9,690 nt of DNA. It comes from Gemmatimonadota bacterium (lineage in GTDB: Bacteria > Gemmatimonadota > Gemmatimonadetes > Longimicrobiales > UBA6960). Positions within the stretch are counted from its first letter, which is position 1. Every line of letters starts with the position of its first letter. Shown in pieces: positions 1 to 7,101 of this stretch. Location: NCBI GenBank assembly GCA_022564535.1, contig JADFLD010000038.1:1-9690 (forward strand). Reading direction: 5' to 3'. The notes below the pieces were generated by a model, which ran no database searches, was not told where the DNA came from, and was given only the letters and a program-made list of their open reading frames with translations. The translations under genes were made by a program, and so were the position numbers.

Positions 1-627
1 GTCACGTTCGAGGCCGTCCCGGGCGGAATAGTCTCGAGCCTCTCGGTGGTGGAGCTCGCGGCCACAATCAATCAACCGATGGGGGCACCCATTCAGCTCG
101 ATAGGAGTGACGTGAGCGGCCGGCTCGTGTTCACGCTCGATCGGCAGGGGAATGCGACGATATCGGAGCGGCTTGTCGTATCCGACGTCGCGAGCCAGAT
201 GATCTCGAGTCTGGCCTTGGCGCACACGTTCTTTCCGGGGCTACCCGGTCGAGCGGTCGCACCCGGGGAGAGCTGGGTGGACACCGTTTCGTACGAGGGC
301 AGCGAAGGCGCGGGCACGAGGTCCGAGCTTTCTGTCACGCGGTACACGGTCGTGGGGGACACTGTCGTAGGCGGCCACTCGCTGTTGGTGATCTCTCTCG
401 AGGGCACGGCGGAGTCGACCACGGAAATGGAGTTCGGGGGAATGGCCGTCAAACAATCGTCCAACGTCGAGGTATCGGGCCATATCCTGTGGGATTCCCA
501 GAGGGGGCTCATGTTCGAGAGCGTCAAGACAGCGACCGGAAGCGGTACGGTCAGTGTTCCCGTGGCCCCGGTGCCGCTACCCATCGAAATCAGGTCGATC
601 CTACGCGTACGGCTTCAAAGGGAATAG
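1..627 (+). CDS. 3' end of a beta-rich, probably exported protein of unknown function (DUF6263-like)
   Basis: The reading frame is open from base 1 to a TAG at 625-627, so this is the last 208 residues of a longer gene whose start and any signal peptide lie to the left. An in-frame GTG at 46 is possible but need not be the start. The fragment has no cysteine and no membrane segment. It is dominated by alternating beta-strand patterns (for example around residues 41-60, 108-135 and 155-185) with a central segment FFPGLPGRAVAPGESWVDTV at residues 77-96. A proline-rich turn followed by 'PGESW' and later strands recalls periplasmic proteins of the DUF6263 type, but that is a resemblance only. No catalytic motif is visible. 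The stop is 2 bases before the next gene, so the two are probably co-transcribed. Coding is secure; function is unknown. Confidence 0.75.
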   Translation, partial: VTFEAVPGGIVSSLSVVELAATINQPMGAPIQLDRSDVSGRLVFTLDRQGNATISERLVVSDVASQMISSLALAHTFFPGLPGRAVAPGESWVDTVSYEGSEGAGTRSELSVTRYTVVGDTVVGGHSLLVISLEGTAESTTEMEFGGMAVKQSSNVEVSGHILWDSQRGLMFESVKTATGSGTVSVPVAPVPLPIEIRSILRVRLQRE

Positions 628-629
628 AG

Positions 630-1322
630 ATGGACACGACCGTCGAACAGCGAGCCGTTGCTGAGCCTCGGCTGGACGCGCTTCCCACCCGCCTCGTCAA
701 CGTGCTGTTCAGCCCTGGCAAGCTTGTGGCACAGCTCGCCGAACACCCCAAGTGGTTCGGGCCCATGGTTGTCCTCGCCTTCGTGTCCGGACTTACCATG
801 GCCTTGATCCCGGTCGACCTCTTCTTGGAAACCCAGCGCATGGCGGCGCTCGAGCGTGGCGTCGAGTTCCCGGAGATGGGCGAGCGCGCCATCCAGGCGA
901 TGCGCATCGTCATTCCCGCCGCGACCGTGCTTTCCACCGTCGTCTTCTCGTTCGGGTTCGCGGGGTTTTACGCGCTGATATTCAGCTTCATTCTGGGCGA
1001 CGAAGGCCGCTACACCCAGTACCTTGCGTTGGTCACGCACGCGTGGTTCATTCCCGTCTTGTTCGGCCTGCTGGTGACCCCGCTACGCATCTCGACGGGC
1101 GATCCCCAGTTCACGCTGAACTTCGCCAGCTTCCTGTTCTTTCTTCCCGACAGCTACTTCCTGAACGTGTTCAGGGTGATGGATCTGACTCAAATATGGT
1201 CGACGCTCGTCATCGCTCAGGGGGTCCACGCCATCGACGGTCGTCGAAGCTTCACGAGCGCGGCGACGATCCTGATGGTGATCTTTCTGAGCATCGCCCT
1301 GGTGGCTGCACGGTTCATCTGA
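630..1322 (+). CDS. YIP1-like multi-pass inner membrane protein
   Basis: This 230-residue protein starts at ATG 630, preceded by a purine-rich AAAGGGA at 617-623. A longer upstream start at 489 would lie wholly inside the preceding gene and is not credible. A short polar N-terminus leads into the segment LFSPGKLVAQLAEHPKWFGP (residues 26-45), typical of bacterial Yip1-domain proteins. Membrane segments follow at about 44-66, 91-122, 129-152, 163-181 and 209-229. The segment near 183-200 (VMDLTQIWSTLVIAQGVH) resembles the family's conserved region before the last helix. In bacteria the family has no agreed biochemical role; it is thought to be an integral membrane protein, possibly linked to trafficking or transport. 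Its 2-base spacing to the upstream exported protein suggests they belong together. The link to the TRAP genes, 51 bases downstream, is less certain. Confidence 0.75.
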   Translation: MDTTVEQRAVAEPRLDALPTRLVNVLFSPGKLVAQLAEHPKWFGPMVVLAFVSGLTMALIPVDLFLETQRMAALERGVEFPEMGERAIQAMRIVIPAATVLSTVVFSFGFAGFYALIFSFILGDEGRYTQYLALVTHAWFIPVLFGLLVTPLRISTGDPQFTLNFASFLFFLPDSYFLNVFRVMDLTQIWSTLVIAQGVHAIDGRRSFTSAATILMVIFLSIALVAARFI

Positions 1323-1373
1323 CGCTTCCGCCGGGTCGGTCGGGCGCGTGACCCACGAAAGAGCGGTGTCGAC

Positions 1374-3230
1374 GTGAGCGGAGACAGAGGGAAGGTCACC
1401 GTGTGGGTCGTCGCCGGCGCCTCGATCACGGCCGGCGTGTTCCACATGTATGCCGCGGGGTACTCCCCCTTCACGGCTCTCATCCAACGTCCGGTCCACC
1501 TCGCGCTGATGGCGACGCTCGGCTTCCTCGGCGTCGGCGTTCAACGAAGCATGCGCGCCGAGAGGGACGCCGAATTGAATCCGACCCGTGAGCGGCTGTC
1601 CCGCATCGTGGGGTGGGTCCTCGCCGGCATGACGATCGTCGTGTGCGGATATCTCGCGCTCGAAAACCAGGAACTTGTGGCTCGCTCCGGCAGCCCCACG
1701 TCCCTCGATCTTCTCATGGGTGCCATCGCGATCCTGCTGGTCCTGGAGCTCGCTCGGAGGGCGACCGGATGGGGTCTGATCACGGTTTGTCTTCTGGCGC
1801 TCGGGTACGCGTTGGCGGGACCCTATCTGCCTGGCTTCCTGGCGCATCGGGGCTACGGCCCGAGCCGACTCATCGAGCATCTCTATCTCTCGACCGAGGG
1901 TATTTGGGGAATCCCCCTCGGAGTCTCGGCCGACTTCGTCTACCTCTTCGTGCTCTTCGGGGCCGTGCTCGACACGGCCGGCGGTGGAGCGCTGCTCATC
2001 GCCTTGGCCAACAAGGTGGCGGGCCGAACGCGCGGCGGGCCCGCCAAGACCGCGGCGGTCGCCAGCGCTTTCATGGGGTCTCTTTCCGGGAGCGCCGTCG
2101 CCAACGTGGTGACGACCGGAACGTTCACGATTCCGCTCATGAAGCGGGCTGGTTTCAAGCCGTTCTTTGCGGCCGCCATCGAAGCGGCAGCAAGCACGGG
2201 TGGCCAGATGATGCCTCCGGTCATGGGTGCGGGTGCGTTCATTCTCGCCACCTGGACGAACATTCCGTACGTGGAGGTAGCGGTTGCGGCGATCATCCCG
2301 TCGTTGCTGTACTACGCGGCCCTCCTCGCCGCCATCCACTTCCGGGCCGGCCTGATGGGCCTCTCCGTCGGAGGTGAGGAGGAAACCGAGCCCATTCTTC
2401 CGCGGCTCCATCTGCTTCTTCCTCTGGTGATCATCGTCGTCATGCTTGGGATGGGTCGCTCACCGATGCGTGCGGCTTTTTGGGGTGTGATGTCCGCACT
2501 CATCATGGCGGTGGCGCGTCCCGCTACGCGACCGTCGGCGACCCAGATGCGCGAGATCGTCGAAAGAGCCGGTCGAGGGGCCGTGCAGGTCGCGGCGGCG
2601 TGCGCCGCTGCGGGCATCGTCGTGGGCGTTGCCTCACTCACCGGCATCGGGCTGCGCATGTCGGAGCTCATCATCACCCTGGCCCAGGGGAATCTGCTCG
2701 GGGCGTTGGTGCTCACGGCGCTCGGCTCGATCGTTCTCGGGATGGGGTTGCCGACGACCGCGGCGTATGTCGTACTCGCCGCGCTCGGGGCGCCTGCGCT
2801 GGTTCAGCTCGGGGTGCCGCTGCTCGCGGCGCACCTCTTCATCTTCTACTACGGGTGCATCTCGAACGTCACACCCCCGGTATCACTCGCGGCGTTCGCG
2901 GCGGCAGGAATAGCGGGGTCTCCGCCGATCAAGACCGCGGTGTTCGCGGCGATGCTGGCGGGAGCAGGGTTCATCGTTCCGTTCATGTTCGTTTATGGTC
3001 CGGAGCTCCTGATGAACGGGTCGGTGATGGGCATCCTGCTCGCGACGGTCACCGCGCTCGTCGGCGTTACGGCGCTCGCGGCTGCGTCGGTCGGCTACGC
3101 TCGCAGGCCCCTCAGCTACCCGGCGCGGGCCCTCGCTCTGGTGGGCGCGCTCCTTCTCGTCTACCCGGGCCTCATGACCGATGTGGCTGGGCTTGTGGCT
3201 GTGAGTGTGGTCTTTTCCAAGGCTGAGTAG
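1374..3230 (+). CDS. TRAP transporter permease, fused small and large subunits (TAXI type, 4TM/12TM)
   Basis: The 618-residue protein is the membrane part of a tripartite ATP-independent periplasmic transporter, which imports organic acids or amino acids using an ion gradient. Roughly the first 150 residues are the small (DctQ-like) half, with hydrophobic segments near 9-28, 40-56, 78-98 and 110-128. The large (DctM-like) half follows. It holds the hallmarks of the fused family: EGIWGIPLG from residue 175, GSLSGSAVANVVTTGTFTIP at 235-254, GLPTTAAYVVLAALG at 458-472, and a final conserved segment ending ISNVTPPVSLAAFAAAG from residue 496. About 80 further residues form two more hydrophobic segments. 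The start is GTG 1374, with GAAAGAG at 1357-1363 as a distant possible ribosome site; the first internal Met (residue 25) lies within the first membrane segment, which favours GTG. The binding protein follows after 16 bases. The family is secure; the substrate cannot be read from the permease. Confidence 0.95.
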   Translation: MSGDRGKVTVWVVAGASITAGVFHMYAAGYSPFTALIQRPVHLALMATLGFLGVGVQRSMRAERDAELNPTRERLSRIVGWVLAGMTIVVCGYLALENQELVARSGSPTSLDLLMGAIAILLVLELARRATGWGLITVCLLALGYALAGPYLPGFLAHRGYGPSRLIEHLYLSTEGIWGIPLGVSADFVYLFVLFGAVLDTAGGGALLIALANKVAGRTRGGPAKTAAVASAFMGSLSGSAVANVVTTGTFTIPLMKRAGFKPFFAAAIEAAASTGGQMMPPVMGAGAFILATWTNIPYVEVAVAAIIPSLLYYAALLAAIHFRAGLMGLSVGGEEETEPILPRLHLLLPLVIIVVMLGMGRSPMRAAFWGVMSALIMAVARPATRPSATQMREIVERAGRGAVQVAAACAAAGIVVGVASLTGIGLRMSELIITLAQGNLLGALVLTALGSIVLGMGLPTTAAYVVLAALGAPALVQLGVPLLAAHLFIFYYGCISNVTPPVSLAAFAAAGIAGSPPIKTAVFAAMLAGAGFIVPFMFVYGPELLMNGSVMGILLATVTALVGVTALAAASVGYARRPLSYPARALALVGALLLVYPGLMTDVAGLVAVSVVFSKAE

Positions 3231-3246
3231 CCTTCACGGAGGGAAA

Positions 3247-4188
3247 ATGAAGAAGCAGACCCTGAGATGGTGGGTCGTCGCGGCGGTCGCCGTCACGACG
3301 GCGTGTGGTGGTGGGGATCGCCAGGTGCAGTTCATGTCGCTCGGTACGGCCGGCACCGGGGGCATCTACTATCCGCTCGGCGGCGCGATCGCCAGCAGAC
3401 TCTCGATCGCGGACTCGGCCCGGCAGTACACGGCCGAGGTGAGCGGTGGCTCCGTCGAGAACGTGAACCGACTCGGTTCGGGCCAAACTGACCTCGCGAT
3501 GGCGATCGCGATGACCATCTATCAGGCGCAAAAGGGTGAGGGCGACTTCAGGGAGGCCATCACCGGCCTCCGGGCCCTGGCGCCCCTGTACCCCAACCTC
3601 ACGCACATCGTGGTCCCGAGTCGCTCCGAGGCCCAGTCGGTTGGGGACTTCGCTGGCTTCCGCGTCTCCGTCGGTAACGCCGGAAGTGGTACCGAGCAAC
3701 TGTCGCGGCATGTCCTCGCTGCGTACGGACTCACCTACGACGATATCCGTCCCCGGTATCTCTCGTTTACCGAGACCTCCTCTGCTCTCCGTGATGGATC
3801 GATCGACGCCGCGATAATCTCGGTGGGGTACCCCGCCGCCGCGGTTCTCGAGGCCTCCACAACGGCGAGCATGCGCCTCATCGCCATCGAGGACGACGTG
3901 CTGCAGGAAATGTTGGCGATTCACCCCTACTACTCGGGGGGAGAAATCCCCACCGGTGCGTATCCGGGTGTCGATGCCGTGGTTTCGACACTCGCGGTCA
4001 TGAACTGGGTCGTCGCGATGGAGTCGCTCGACGACGACGTGGTGACGCTCCTGCTCAACATTATGCAGGACGATCGTGTCTCTTTGGAGCAGGTGCATGC
4101 CATGGCCAAGCAGATCGACCTGGGACTGCTTTCCAGCGCTCCGATCCCGCTACATCCGGCCGCAGCAGAGTGGCTTTCTAAGAGATAG
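3247..4188 (+). CDS. TAXI family TRAP transporter substrate-binding protein, probable lipoprotein
   Basis: This 313-residue protein captures the substrate outside the inner membrane and delivers it to the fused permease encoded just upstream. ATG 3247 is chosen because a strong GGAGGG lies at 3239-3244 and it opens a proper export signal: KK, a hydrophobic core, then VTTAC with Cys20. An upstream in-frame GTG at 3205 would bury that signal. Cys20 suggests lipid anchoring, although threonine at -3 is not ideal for a lipobox. The mature protein begins with the TAXI signature GTAGTGGIYYPLGG (residues 33-46), then SGGSVENVNRL (66-76) and VGNAGSGTE (142-150), all expected in the ligand cleft. The length is normal for the family. 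Some characterised TAXI proteins bind glutamate, glutamine or related dicarboxylates; whether this one does is unknown. It is certainly the partner of the permease. Confidence 0.95.
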   Translation: MKKQTLRWWVVAAVAVTTACGGGDRQVQFMSLGTAGTGGIYYPLGGAIASRLSIADSARQYTAEVSGGSVENVNRLGSGQTDLAMAIAMTIYQAQKGEGDFREAITGLRALAPLYPNLTHIVVPSRSEAQSVGDFAGFRVSVGNAGSGTEQLSRHVLAAYGLTYDDIRPRYLSFTETSSALRDGSIDAAIISVGYPAAAVLEASTTASMRLIAIEDDVLQEMLAIHPYYSGGEIPTGAYPGVDAVVSTLAVMNWVVAMESLDDDVVTLLLNIMQDDRVSLEQVHAMAKQIDLGLLSSAPIPLHPAAAEWLSKR

Positions 4189-4215
4189 AAGAGGCTTCGC
4201 CTCGCGGGTAAACAT

Positions 4216-7023
4216 ATGTTGTCAGGTGGGCGGTTGCGGCCCGGGCTCTACCGGTGCGCATTCTTGTTGGGGTTCTTCATCGCCCCCGGTGTCGCGGAGG
4301 CTCAGACGGGCCTTGGTGGGGTCGGTCCAGTGGAGGGGTCGGTGGGCGACGCTGTGGATGTCGCCGAGGAGACCGGTGAACGGCTGACGACGTCCGTGGC
4401 CGAGGACGCTCTGGACTCCACGGCAAGACTCGGCGAAATCGAAATCGATGGGTTCATCGACGAGGCGGACTGGGATCGCGCCCGGGTCTTCAGCGGCTTC
4501 ACCCAAAGTGAGCCGATCGAGGGCGACCCCGTGGAGCACGACACCGAGGTTCGAATCCTGTTCGGGGACGAGGCGATCTGGATCGCGGCCCGCATGTGGG
4601 ATTCGGAGCCGGCGACGATCGATCGTCGCCTTTCCAGGCGGGACACGCGCGGAATCTACGACCAGTTCAGCGTCCACCTCGATCCCAACCTCGATGGCCT
4701 CACCGGTTACAGCTTCCGCGTGAGCGCTGCGAACGTTCAGGGCGATACCTACTTTTACAACGACGACAAGATGGACGGCGCCTGGAACGCCGTGTGGACC
4801 TCAGCGGTGAGCATCGACGAGCACGGGTGGGCCGTCGAAATGCGTATCCCCCTCTCGCAAATCCGCTACGAGTCTTCGGATGATCTCCAGACGTGGGGGA
4901 TCAATTTTCACCGCCTCCGCGTCGAAAACAATGAGCGCAGTTACTACTCGTTGATCTCGAAGCTCCGTAAGGGCATCGTCAGCCAGATGGGCCGCCTCGA
5001 CAACGTTCTCGTGTCTCGACCATCACGTCGTCTCGAGATCCGGCCGTACGTCGTGACCAGCTTGGAGAACGGACCGGCCGAGGCCGGAGATCCGTTCTTC
5101 GACGGGACCGCCACGGGCGGGCGGTTGGGCATGGACGTGAGCTACGGGTTGGGGGCGTCGTTCACGCTCGACGCAACGGTCAACCCGGATTTCGGGCAGG
5201 TCGAAGCGGACCCCGCGGTCATCAACCTCACCGCGTTCGAGACGTTCTTTCCCGAGCAGCGGCCGTTCTTCGTGGAGGATGCGCGCGGCTTCGACTTCAA
5301 GCTGTCCGGCATGAGGAACGCACTCTTCTACAGTCGACGGATCGGGCGCGCACCCCATGGGCGGGCTCCGTTCGACGCCGAGTATTCCGACGTTCCCACC
5401 AACGCCACCATTCTGGGTGCGGTCAAGCTGGCTGGACGCACCACGGGCGGTCTTTCCGTGGGCGCCCTCGGGGCTGTGACGGGGAACGAGTTCGGTCAGG
5501 GGCTGTTCGACGATGGATCACGGAGCGCGTTCCTGGTCGAGCCGAAGTCCCAATTCGGTGTCTTCAGCCTCGCGCAGGATCTGAACGGTGGCAGGACCCA
5601 GCTTCGCGGGATCACCACCGCCATGCGACGAGACCTGCCCGGCGACGGCTCCTTCGATTGGTTGCCCTCATCCGCATTCAATGGCGGCCTTCGGCTCGAC
5701 CACCTGTGGAACGACCGCGAGTGGGCCGTCAGCGGTTACTTCACGGGTAGCTATGTCCTGGGGAGTGAGTCCGCGATGCAGCGGATTCAGATGCTGAGCA
5801 CGCACTACATCCAGCGTCCGGACGCGACCCGCTTTTCACTCGACCCCAATGCGACGTCGCTGGGCGGTCGAGACTGGCGCGTGCAACTCGAGAAGCGCGG
5901 AGGGACGCACTGGACCGGTGCGGTATGGGCGGCCGAGGTCTCCAAGCTCTTCGAGATCAACGACGTCGGTTTCTCGACGAATGCGGAGCGCCTGGACGCC
6001 GGACTTCGCGTCGGATACCGAGAGATTCGTCCCGGCACGGTGTTCAGGAACTACAACATCAGCCTTATCACGTACCACAACTGGAGTCACGAGGCGCTCG
6101 ATGACACGTGGTCCGTGGATTCGTGGCACAACGCCCGAACCGCCGGCAATTACAGCCTGAGCGTCAGTGGCCAGTTCCTGAACTACTGGAATTTCAGGAC
6201 CAACCTTCGATACAACCCCCAGAAGATGAGTCGCCGGGCGACCCGAGGTGGTCCCATGATGGTCGGGCCCGCTTCGGCCACCTGGAGCGTGAGCCTCAAT
6301 ACGGATCGCAGAAAGGCGTTCAGTTTCGGAGCCAACTTCGACCAGAGCCACGACCAGATCGGTCGCGGTGGCGGCACCAAGATTCGGGCCGAAATGCGCC
6401 TTCAGCCGTCGGAGAGTCTCGCGATTTCGCTGAAGCCCCGCTGGGAAAAGTCGAGGTCCGGCGATCAGTACGTCACGGCGACGAGCACGCTGCCCTACGA
6501 CCCGACGTATGGGACCCGCTATCTCTTCGCCGATCTGGACCGTAGCACCCTTTCCATGGAGACGCGGCTGGACTGGACCTTTTCGCCGACGCTGTCGCTT
6601 CAGCTCTACGCGCAGCCGCTGCTGTCATCGGGCGACTACCTGCAGTACAAGCAGCTCGACGCATCGCGATCGTTCGATTTCAACGAGTTCGCGCCCGGCG
6701 TAGCCGATGTCCAGACGGACGATGTGCTCTGCTCGAGCACGATCTGCGAGGTCGATGGGACCCAGTACGTCGACTTCGACGATGACGGCGTCACCGACTA
6801 TTCGTTCTCGGATCGGGACTTCAATATCCGATCTCTCATCGGCAACACGGTCCTGCGTTGGGAGTACCGTCCGGGCTCGACGATCTTCTTCGTGTGGCAG
6901 CGTCAGCAGGCGGGAAGGTCGTCCTTCGGCGACTTCGACCTCGGACGAGATCTGGGAGCGCTATTCGGCGCCCCGGCCGAGAACCGGTTCATCGTCAAGG
7001 TGAACTACTGGCTGGGGTTGTAG
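4216..7023 (+). CDS. DUF5916 outer-membrane beta-barrel protein with N-terminal CBM9-like domain
   Basis: The 935-residue protein starts with a signal peptide: arginines, a hydrophobic core (FLLGFFIAPG) and AEA cleavage before Gln30. A low-complexity linker runs to about residue 70. A CBM9/DOMON-like beta-sandwich follows at about 70-260, opening with EIDGFIDEADW (76-86). From about 270 to the end is the DUF5916 region, with its diagnostic segment NPDFGQVEADPAVINLTAFE at 323-342 followed by FFPEQRPFFVE at 344-354. After that come many aromatic-flanked amphipathic strands typical of an outer-membrane barrel, ending in a strand VNYWLGL. Near the end, C839 and C844 could form a disulfide, and D853-D861 reads DxDxDGxxD, a calcium-loop pattern. 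The family's function is unestablished; surface binding of a glycan or small ligand, or transport, is plausible. It lies 27 bases after the TAXI gene. The ribosome site is weak (GCGGG at 4204-4208), but no other good start preserves the signal peptide. Confidence 0.9.
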   Translation: MLSGGRLRPGLYRCAFLLGFFIAPGVAEAQTGLGGVGPVEGSVGDAVDVAEETGERLTTSVAEDALDSTARLGEIEIDGFIDEADWDRARVFSGFTQSEPIEGDPVEHDTEVRILFGDEAIWIAARMWDSEPATIDRRLSRRDTRGIYDQFSVHLDPNLDGLTGYSFRVSAANVQGDTYFYNDDKMDGAWNAVWTSAVSIDEHGWAVEMRIPLSQIRYESSDDLQTWGINFHRLRVENNERSYYSLISKLRKGIVSQMGRLDNVLVSRPSRRLEIRPYVVTSLENGPAEAGDPFFDGTATGGRLGMDVSYGLGASFTLDATVNPDFGQVEADPAVINLTAFETFFPEQRPFFVEDARGFDFKLSGMRNALFYSRRIGRAPHGRAPFDAEYSDVPTNATILGAVKLAGRTTGGLSVGALGAVTGNEFGQGLFDDGSRSAFLVEPKSQFGVFSLAQDLNGGRTQLRGITTAMRRDLPGDGSFDWLPSSAFNGGLRLDHLWNDREWAVSGYFTGSYVLGSESAMQRIQMLSTHYIQRPDATRFSLDPNATSLGGRDWRVQLEKRGGTHWTGAVWAAEVSKLFEINDVGFSTNAERLDAGLRVGYREIRPGTVFRNYNISLITYHNWSHEALDDTWSVDSWHNARTAGNYSLSVSGQFLNYWNFRTNLRYNPQKMSRRATRGGPMMVGPASATWSVSLNTDRRKAFSFGANFDQSHDQIGRGGGTKIRAEMRLQPSESLAISLKPRWEKSRSGDQYVTATSTLPYDPTYGTRYLFADLDRSTLSMETRLDWTFSPTLSLQLYAQPLLSSGDYLQYKQLDASRSFDFNEFAPGVADVQTDDVLCSSTICEVDGTQYVDFDDDGVTDYSFSDRDFNIRSLIGNTVLRWEYRPGSTIFFVWQRQQAGRSSFGDFDLGRDLGALFGAPAENRFIVKVNYWLGL
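4611..4630. repeat. Perfect 20-base palindrome inside the DUF5916 gene
   Basis: The bases GGCGACGATCGATCGTCGCC read identically on both strands, with no mismatch and no spacer. The next bases outward (C4610 and T4631) do not match, so the symmetry ends exactly there. The palindrome encodes part of the CBM9-like domain (A-T-I-D-R-R at about residues 133-138). A rough estimate gives about a 2% chance of a perfect palindrome this long in a window of this size. It could be a protein-binding site, a cruciform-prone site, or coincidence from codon choice. Confidence 0.6.
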
Positions 7024-7048
7024 GCGGCGCGTTGCTCGCGGTCACGAT

Positions 7049-7068
7049 AGGGGGGTAGTAGCCTCCCT
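7049..7068 (+). terminator. Short G/C hairpin between the DUF5916 and amidase genes, possible weak terminator
   Basis: A at 7049 and GGGGGG at 7050-7055 can pair with CCTCCC at 7062-7067 and T at 7068, giving a 7-base-pair stem with one G-U pair and the loop TAGTAG. It lies in the largest intergenic gap of the window, 26 bases after the DUF5916 stop. Only two or three T residues follow, so this is not a textbook Rho-independent terminator. It may attenuate, stabilise the 3' end of the upstream message, or have no role. Confidence 0.3.
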
Positions 7069-7101
7069 TCGACGCACGACACTCGCTTTCTGGAGGGGCC
7101 C

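Noticed and set aside
489..629. Upstream start extending the YIP1-like protein by 47 residues
   Set aside because: The extension overlaps the preceding gene entirely and is Arg/Gly-rich; ATG 630 has a ribosome site and gives the expected family N-terminus.
1412..1437. Inverted repeat CGCCGGC / GCCGGCG near the start of the permease gene
   Set aside because: Seven pairs made only of G and C within a coding region are expected by chance at this base composition.
1083..2411. A 442-codon open frame on the minus strand
   Set aside because: It lies antisense to the YIP1-like and TRAP permease genes, its product is a low-complexity Arg/Glu/Asp/His-rich string without family motifs, and long antisense frames are expected in GC-rich coding DNA.
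3172..4098. A 308-codon open frame on the minus strand
   Set aside because: It is antisense to the clearly coding TAXI gene and has no recognisable motif or plausible start region.
4188..4203. Small hairpin GAGGC-TTC-GCCTC after the TAXI gene
   Set aside because: A 5-base-pair stem without a T tract in a 27-base gap; too weak to call a terminator, and a competing stem (GAAG/CTTC) overlaps it.
7032..7061. Possible promoter TTGCTC with an 18-base spacer to TAGTAG before the amidase
   Set aside because: Both boxes match the consensus poorly, the second lies in the hairpin loop, and promoter rules for this lineage are uncertain.
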